38,274 nt of DNA, taken from Gammaproteobacteria bacterium (lineage in GTDB: Bacteria; Pseudomonadota; Gammaproteobacteria; Steroidobacterales; GCA-2729495). The DNA is taken from the NCBI GenBank assembly GCA_028285245.1, contig JANQPY010000048.1, positions 1 to 38,274 of the forward strand, given 5' to 3'. Each line of letters starts with the position of its first letter. The stretch's first letter is position 1. Positions 33,932 through 38,274 of the stretch are shown here, in pieces. The notes beneath the pieces were generated by a model, which searched no databases, was not told where the DNA came from, and saw only the letters and a program-made list of their open reading frames with translations. The position numbers were made by a program, and so were the translations under genes.

Positions 33932-34351
33932 ATGGCGAGCATAACCAACGCAAGTTATCTGGCGGACCTGGTGCTGTTCCTCCATGTCGGCTACGTACTG
34001 TTCGTGCTGGGCGGCTTCTTCGCGGCATCGACGTTCGCGTTGACCGGCCGGCCTAAGGCGGCCTCTTCGGCATGGTTCTGCCCGGTGCATATCATCGCGA
34101 CCGGCATTGTGATTGCACAGGCCTGGCTGGGACACGTTTGCCCGCTGACACGCTGGGAGAGTCAGCTGCGGATGCTGGCCGGGCAATCACCCTACCCTGA
34201 TGGATTCATTGCCTCCTGGCTGCATCGCCTGCTGTATTTCGATGCGCCACCCTGGGCATTTACCGCTGCCTACACCGTGTTCGGCGTACTTGCGGTGATC
34301 GTGTGGACCATGTGCATCCGCGATCGTCGGCGAGATCTTGTCTCAGGCTAA
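33932..34351 (+). CDS. DUF2784 small membrane protein
   Basis: 139 residues from ATG 33932 (MASITN); a GTG at 33899 and an ATG at 33917 are alternatives, none with a clear ribosome site. Helices: LADLVLFLHVGYVLFVLGGF, then HIIATGIVIAQAWLG, then a third around AAYTVFGVLAVIVWTMC. CPLTRWESQLRMLAG and the early LHVGYVLFVLGG are the hallmarks of DUF2784. Function unknown; inner membrane. Followed 6 bases later by the DUF2007 gene. Confidence 0.85.
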   Translation: MASITNASYLADLVLFLHVGYVLFVLGGFFAASTFALTGRPKAASSAWFCPVHIIATGIVIAQAWLGHVCPLTRWESQLRMLAGQSPYPDGFIASWLHRLLYFDAPPWAFTAAYTVFGVLAVIVWTMCIRDRRRDLVSG

Positions 34352-34357
34352 GTCACA

Positions 34358-34594
34358 GTGGCACTAACCCGGCTGGCCTTCACATTTGATGCGGGCAGCT
34401 TTGCTGTGCTGAAGGCGTTTCTCGAGAGCGAGGGCGTACCCGTGCTGGATCTAGCCCGCGGTGGCCACGTGGCGATTGCCGGCGCCGACCAGGGGTTCTA
34501 CGTAGAGATTCTGGCCGAGGACAGGCCACGCGCCGAGCGACTACTGCGCGACAACGGTTTCGCCCATCATCTGGTGCCGGAGAAGCCCACCTAG
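34358..34594 (+). CDS. DUF2007-type small protein
   Basis: 78 residues starting with GTG. It has a beta-alpha-beta layout: LAFTFDAGSFAVLKAFLESE, then GVPVLD and a second strand, and ends with ILAEDRPRAERLLRDNG. This is the pattern of DUF2007 ('putative signal transducing protein'), which resembles a small ferredoxin-like regulatory domain. No membrane helix. It lies between DUF2784 and DUF427 on the same strand. Confidence 0.8.
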   Translation: MALTRLAFTFDAGSFAVLKAFLESEGVPVLDLARGGHVAIAGADQGFYVEILAEDRPRAERLLRDNGFAHHLVPEKPT

Positions 34595-34620
34595 CAAACC
34601 TCTGCACAAGGAGCAGCACG

Positions 34621-34899
34621 ATGAAAGCAGTCTGGAACGGGAAGACCATCGCCGAGAGCCCGGATACGGTAGTGGTCGAAGGCAACCACTATTTTCCCCG
34701 CGAGAGCCTCAACGAGAAATTCTTTGAGGAGAGCACCACCACGAGCGTCTGTCCATGGAAGGGTACGGCCAGCTATCTTTCCCTAAACGTAGATGGCGAG
34801 AGCAATCCGGACGCCGCCTGGTACTACCCAGAGACCAAGCCTGCAGCCAGTGAAATCACTGGCCGGGTGGCATTCTGGAAAGGTGTAGAGGTGAGCTAA
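34621..34899 (+). CDS. DUF427 family protein
   Basis: 92 residues. AAGGAG lies about 7 bases before ATG. Family pattern: MKAVWNGKTIAESPDTVVVE, NHYFPRESL, then TTSVCPWKGTASYLSL, followed by AAWYYPETK and ending GRVAFWKGVEV. The conserved CPWKGxAxY segment is the signature of DUF427. Function unknown. Its last 4 bases overlap the end of the convergent WYL regulator. Confidence 0.93.
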   Translation: MKAVWNGKTIAESPDTVVVEGNHYFPRESLNEKFFEESTTTSVCPWKGTASYLSLNVDGESNPDAAWYYPETKPAASEITGRVAFWKGVEVS

Positions 34900-35876
34900 G
34901 ACTCGCCGCGATACAAGGCAGCCGCGCCTTCAAGACCATCTTTAACCTGTTCCCGTAGTGCTGCTGGTGCGAGGACCTCTACGTCGGCACCATATTTCAG
35001 AATATCCATCACCAGTTCACTGGCATTGGCATAAGGCACCTTAAGGACGTAGGCCCCGTCGAGTTCGAACTGTCCGTCCTGGTCGGGATGCCAGATCTCC
35101 CGCGAAACCCAGCGCGCGCGAACTGCGCTAAAGCGCAGCACGGCGGTATGGCGTGCCTGGCCCGAGAAAATCCCGAAGCCCGCACCGAAATGATCGTCGA
35201 GGGTGGTATCGGAAATCTCCCGTGCGCGTTTCGATAGCACTTCCACATCCGTTATCGCATCGGCTGCAAACGTGCGTAGTGCTTTGCGCAGATGGCACCA
35301 TGCATCCAGGTACCAGTTGTCCCGGTAAAACACGAGCCGCTGCGGCGAAACCTCGCGAGCCGTAGTCTCATCAGTCGAGCGCCGGTAGTGATCGATACGC
35401 AGCCGGCGACGCGACAGCAACGCAGAGGACATCGCCTGAAAACCTTCCGGCGGGATCGGCCGCACACCCATCTGCAGGATCCTGATCCGCCGCGTTAGCT
35501 CGTCGGCGTCAAAGTCGCCACTACCGAGGATCCGGCGAATGCGCTCCCGCAATGGGCGCACATGGTTCTCGAGCAGCCCGGGCTGCAATCCCTGCAGCAG
35601 CTGCTCCATCGTCAGCAACGCACGCACCTCCTCGGCGCTGAACCACAGGCCGGGCAGCTGAAACAGGTGTGCATTGTCAGCAGTTTCATCGAGCCGGTAG
35701 CCACCGTGCTCGCGGTCCCAGATGATCGGCATGTTCATCCGGTCGCGCAGATACTCGAGATCGCGCTTGAAGGTCGCCCGCGATACTTCGAGCTCGGTCT
35801 CGAACGCACGCCGGCTCACGACTCGCCTCTGCTTGAGCAGGCGGTGAATCTTGTAGAAGCGTTCCGTTCGATCCAT
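34896..35876 (-). CDS. WYL-domain transcriptional regulator (YafY/DeoR-like)
   Basis: 326 residues from ATG 35876 (MDRTERFYKIH). N-terminal winged helix: RVVSRRAFETELEVSRATFK, then RDLEYLRDRMNMPI. The WYL core is seen as NWYLDAWCHLRKALRTF, followed by a C-terminal WCX-type extension. This domain order is that of the YafY-like regulators, which bind nucleic-acid or nucleotide ligands. No adjacent defence operon other than the EVE gene 26 bases upstream on the same strand, with which it could be co-transcribed. Confidence 0.93.
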   Translation of the reverse strand: MDRTERFYKIHRLLKQRRVVSRRAFETELEVSRATFKRDLEYLRDRMNMPIIWDREHGGYRLDETADNAHLFQLPGLWFSAEEVRALLTMEQLLQGLQPGLLENHVRPLRERIRRILGSGDFDADELTRRIRILQMGVRPIPPEGFQAMSSALLSRRRLRIDHYRRSTDETTAREVSPQRLVFYRDNWYLDAWCHLRKALRTFAADAITDVEVLSKRAREISDTTLDDHFGAGFGIFSGQARHTAVLRFSAVRARWVSREIWHPDQDGQFELDGAYVLKVPYANASELVMDILKYGADVEVLAPAALREQVKDGLEGAAALYRGES

Positions 35877-35902
35877 GGGGACAGTCGGTGAGGCCAGGCG
35901 GC

Positions 35903-36355
35903 TCAAACGAGAGTCAGAATGTACTCCCACTGCGCCGGCGTGACCGGCATAACCGACAGCCGGTTCCCACGCTGGACGAGGGGCAGCTCGGCCAGTTGCC
36001 GCCTGGCCTTAAGTTCCTGCAATGGCAGCACCTCCGCGAACTTGCGTTTGTAGCGGACATCTACGGCCAGCCAGCGCGGTTCATCAGGTTTGCTCTTGGG
36101 GTCGAAGTAGCGCGAGCGTCGATCGAACTGCGTTGGATCCGGATAGGCCTCCTTCACAATCGACATCAGGCCAACGATCCCTGGCGTTTTGCAGTTCGAA
36201 TGGTAAAAAAACGCGAGATCACCCTTGCGCATGTCATCGCGCATCATGTTTCGCACCTGATAATTCCTGACGCCGTCCCAGGGTTCGACGCGAACTTTTT
36301 TCAGATCATCGATGCCGAAAACGTCCGGTTCGGATTTCATCAGCCAGTAGGCCAT
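35903..36355 (-). CDS. EVE-domain protein
   Basis: 150 residues, single EVE (PUA-like) domain. MAYWLMKSEPDVFGIDDL at the start, WDGVRNYQVRNMMRDDMRKG and LAFFYHSNCKTPGIVGL are diagnostic of the family. GDLAFFYHSN forms part of the base-binding pocket. CAGGAG lies about 6 bases before ATG. Family knowledge: EVE domains bind modified bases in DNA or RNA, and short stand-alone forms are widespread in proteobacteria with no proven role. Upstream of the WYL regulator in the same direction. Confidence 0.94.
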   Translation of the reverse strand: MAYWLMKSEPDVFGIDDLKKVRVEPWDGVRNYQVRNMMRDDMRKGDLAFFYHSNCKTPGIVGLMSIVKEAYPDPTQFDRRSRYFDPKSKPDEPRWLAVDVRYKRKFAEVLPLQELKARRQLAELPLVQRGNRLSVMPVTPAQWEYILTLV

Positions 36356-36500
36356 AACAACTCCTGAGTGTTGCCAGCACCAATGTTAGCTTACTGGCCG
36401 TTTAGTCACTGATTTGAACGCGATTCTGTCCGTTACGCCGTTGACGACCCATGCCGCTGTATCATCTTGTTGTCATGCTCTACTCCCCTGTGTTTTGACC

Positions 36501-37115
36501 ATGGAAAGCATAGCGAAGCCGATCAGCAACCTCGTCGTGCTGGCCTCCCAGCGCGCATGGCTATTCGCATTGGCCCTGGTGATTGCATTCGGCTCGCTGA
36601 ACGCCGCGTTCGGACCGTTGGGCAGCGTGTTCGCCGAACTTACGGGTGGCGAACTGATGTTGGACTTCCAGAACAGACTGACAGTTGACGACGTGTTCGC
36701 CCAGTTACCGGCCTATACAGAGAATGCCCGCCAGACCTACTACGCGTTCTCTTTCGTGGACTTCTTTTTCCCGTTCTTCGCCGGGCTCTTTCAAGCGGCC
36801 ATTGCCGCATTTTCTCTGCGCCACATCAACCGCGCCACCTATACGTGGGTTACCGAGAGAAATCTCTGGGCAGTGCTCATGCTGGCCACGTTGTTCGACT
36901 GGATGGAGAACAGCTTCGCCCTGGCGGTGGTGTCAAGCTACCCGGACGAGCTGCGTACGGCAGCGCAACTCATGATCTACGCCAAGTACGCCAAGCTGAG
37001 CTGCACACTGATGTCTATGGCGATCGGGTTTTCGCTGTTGGCGGTCGCGGCACTAAAGTGGCTCGCTACGACGCTCGGCGTGATCAGGCCGGCCGCATCG
37101 GACAGCGAACGTTGA
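36501..37115 (+). CDS. Unassigned four-helix membrane protein
   Basis: 204 residues from ATG 36501 (MESIAKP); an upstream ATG at 36414 would add 29 less conserved-looking residues. Four hydrophobic helices: WLFALALVIAFGSLNAAF, FVDFFFPFFAGLFQAAIAAF, LWAVLMLATLFDWMENSFAL and CTLMSMAIGFSLLAVAALKW. A DWMEN motif in helix 3 and FVDFFFPFF in helix 2 could be functional. I do not recognise the family. Coupled to the GIY-YIG gene by TTGA overlap. Confidence 0.75.
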   Translation: MESIAKPISNLVVLASQRAWLFALALVIAFGSLNAAFGPLGSVFAELTGGELMLDFQNRLTVDDVFAQLPAYTENARQTYYAFSFVDFFFPFFAGLFQAAIAAFSLRHINRATYTWVTERNLWAVLMLATLFDWMENSFALAVVSSYPDELRTAAQLMIYAKYAKLSCTLMSMAIGFSLLAVAALKWLATTLGVIRPAASDSER

Positions 37116-37366
37116 GGCAGTGGAGTCTCTACATCGTCAGGTGTGCAGACGCGACTTTGTACACCGGCATCGCGTTGGACGTCGAAGACCGGGTGCGAAA
37201 ACACAACTTGGGGCAGGGCGCTAAGTACACGCGCGGCCGAGGCCCCATTGAGCTGGTCTACACAGAACAAGTCGGCAGCCGCAGCGCAGCCAGCCGGAGA
37301 GAGGCAGAGATCAAGCGCCTGCCGGCGGCTCGCAAACGCGCGCTAGTAAGAAACGGGGCAGTCTAG
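37112..37366 (+). CDS. GIY-YIG domain protein (YhbQ/UPF0213-like)
   Basis: 84 residues with a TTG start overlapping the previous stop (TTGA). LRQWSLYIVRCADATLYTGI contains the variant GIY-YIG core (LYI..LYTGI) of the YhbQ group. ALDVEDRVRKHN has the catalytic-type Arg. GAKYTRGRGPIELVY and RREAEIKRLP (Glu metal ligand) complete the domain. The length fits the single-domain family. A longer open frame reaching back to 36845 lies inside the membrane protein gene and lacks motifs. Possible small structure-specific nuclease. Last 4 bases overlap the convergent propeller gene. Confidence 0.88.
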   Translation: MRQWSLYIVRCADATLYTGIALDVEDRVRKHNLGQGAKYTRGRGPIELVYTEQVGSRSAASRREAEIKRLPAARKRALVRNGAV

Positions 37367-38274
37367 CCGGGAAACTCTGCCACGCCGGCCACGCAGCGCT
37401 CCGGCGCACTAAACCCTGTATCGATCTCACCGATCAGGTCACCGCTCTCAATGTGCAGCTTGACGACTCTGCCATCCCAGATATTGCTTACGAGGCAGTG
37501 TTCACCATCATGCGATACATCGATATCGGACCAGCCGTAGCTCTCCAGCGGATACGTTCTAATGACCTTTGCCTGAGCGTCGAGCAACTCCATGTACTCG
37601 CCACGTGTCACCAGCAGCCGTCCGTCGGGCAGGTACTTCACGGCAACCGCCCACACGCGGTCAAAAATATCTTCGCCGGGATAAGTCAGGAAGTCGGGCA
37701 ACTGGCGATCATTCACGACGTCGTAGCGCATTATCCTCTTGCCGGTTTCGGTCGCGTAGGTAATGTAGTCACCGCCGGGATGCAGGGTTGAATGCGTAAC
37801 GCCTTTAAAGCCGGTCATTTCCGGCGCTGTCTCTGTGTGATAAACGGCGGCCAGATTCCAGTCAGCGTCGTATTTGTAGACGTAGCCAAACCCCAAAACG
37901 CCTTCGCCAGGAATCTCCGGGAACACGGTTGTGGTGCGCTTGGCAATCTCTGTGTCTGGCCGTTCGGCGGCCTTCATATGCTCGCCCAGGTAAACGTTGC
38001 CGGCTGCATCGAAGCTCGCGCTGCGGTAGACACGCGGCAGGAACTTACTTGAAAGCGGCCGCTGCCGCCCGGTGACCGGATCTACATGCAGAACGGCAAG
38101 ATCATTAAACGCCCAGAGCAGACCGTCGTTATCAAAGGCAAGGCCACCGACGAGATGCTCGCCGCCCTCCGTCCACAGCTCGCCCTTGAAGTTCATCTCG
38201 GCGTCGTACTGCCAGATACGGCCTTCGCCCGCGTGATCGTCCTCGGGCACGTTAAGCAGTGTGCAGCCAATGAA
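37363..38274 (-). CDS. Beta-propeller-like protein, partial (N-terminus beyond window)
   Basis: At least 303 residues; the frame remains open through the right edge (reads FIGCTLLNVPEDDHAGEG before the first possible GTG at 38250), so the start lies outside. Repeating strand patterns about 40-50 residues apart: GGLAFDNDGLLWAFN, SASFDAAGNVYLGE, HSTLHPGGDYITYATE, AVKYLPDGRLLVTRG and DIDVSHDGEHCLVSN. Each resembles one propeller blade with a D-x-x-G turn, as in SMP-30/NHL-like or quinoprotein-like six- or seven-bladed folds. No catalytic motif can be singled out. Could be an esterase/lactonase-like enzyme or a binding protein. Confidence 0.72.
   Translation of the reverse strand, partial: FIGCTLLNVPEDDHAGEGRIWQYDAEMNFKGELWTEGGEHLVGGLAFDNDGLLWAFNDLAVLHVDPVTGRQRPLSSKFLPRVYRSASFDAAGNVYLGEHMKAAERPDTEIAKRTTTVFPEIPGEGVLGFGYVYKYDADWNLAAVYHTETAPEMTGFKGVTHSTLHPGGDYITYATETGKRIMRYDVVNDRQLPDFLTYPGEDIFDRVWAVAVKYLPDGRLLVTRGEYMELLDAQAKVIRTYPLESYGWSDIDVSHDGEHCLVSNIWDGRVVKLHIESGDLIGEIDTGFSAPERCVAGVAEFPG

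Noticed and set aside
36845-37111. Longer N-terminus of the GIY-YIG protein
   Set aside because: It lies inside the membrane-protein gene in another frame, and the domain begins right after the TTG at 37112.

Overview
The window looks like chromosomal DNA from a GC-rich, Gram-negative, aerobic heterotroph, most likely an uncultivated or marine-type gammaproteobacterium. Supporting signs are several outer-membrane lipoproteins with lipoboxes, a TonB-dependent receptor, a complete Mla/Pqi-type lipid transport operon, a two-domain polyphosphate:AMP phosphotransferase, and GC-rich coding with ATGA/GTGA/TTGA stop-start overlaps. This assignment is inferred from gene content; no rRNA or tRNA is present. 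No insertion sequence, prophage, CRISPR array or integrase was found.

Layout. (1) 1-4587, minus strand: 5' part of a subtilisin-like lipoprotein protease, then a surface-glycan/glycolipid-type operon (sulfotransferase, glycosyltransferase, deacetylase). (2) 4663-9119, plus strand: a glutathione S-transferase, then a tight cassette of Tat-motif amidohydrolase, c-type cytochrome, TauD-like dioxygenase and a co-directional LysR regulator. This looks like a self-regulated catabolic or oxidative unit. (3) 9243-12694: small cysteine-rich exported protein with a strong terminator, an orphan ParA-type ATPase on the minus strand, and a fasciclin / ECF sigma / anti-sigma module. (4) 13189-18307: polyphosphate:AMP phosphotransferase and the MlaE-MlaF-MlaD-PqiC-like operon. 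(5) 18420-21799: a secreted, His/Met-rich tandem CbiX-like chelatase-fold protein, divergent from an M13 lipoprotein metallopeptidase.

(6) 22023-33674 is the most accessory-looking part. It holds a TonB-dependent receptor with a good sigma70-type promoter and a perfect terminator. Next comes a four-gene minus-strand operon (VOC, zinc-independent MDR oxidoreductase, VOC, alpha/beta hydrolase with His at the nucleophile position). Divergent from it are an MFS transporter and an NTF2-like protein, whose 3' end overlaps a UbiD-type decarboxylase. An alpha/beta hydrolase overlapping an Asp/Glu-racemase/arylmalonate-decarboxylase-fold enzyme follows, then a second MFS transporter. Together these suggest uptake and breakdown of a small carboxylated, possibly aromatic compound, but the substrate cannot be read from sequence.

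(7) 33932-38274: small conserved proteins (DUF2784, DUF2007, DUF427), a WYL regulator, an EVE-domain protein, an unassigned membrane protein overlapping a GIY-YIG protein that starts with TTG, and a partial beta-propeller-like protein.

Nothing here is a clearly new defence or mobile system. The best candidates for undescribed biology are the secreted chelatase-fold protein, the amidohydrolase-cytochrome-dioxygenase cassette, and the 22-34 kb catabolic-looking cluster with its non-canonical active sites.
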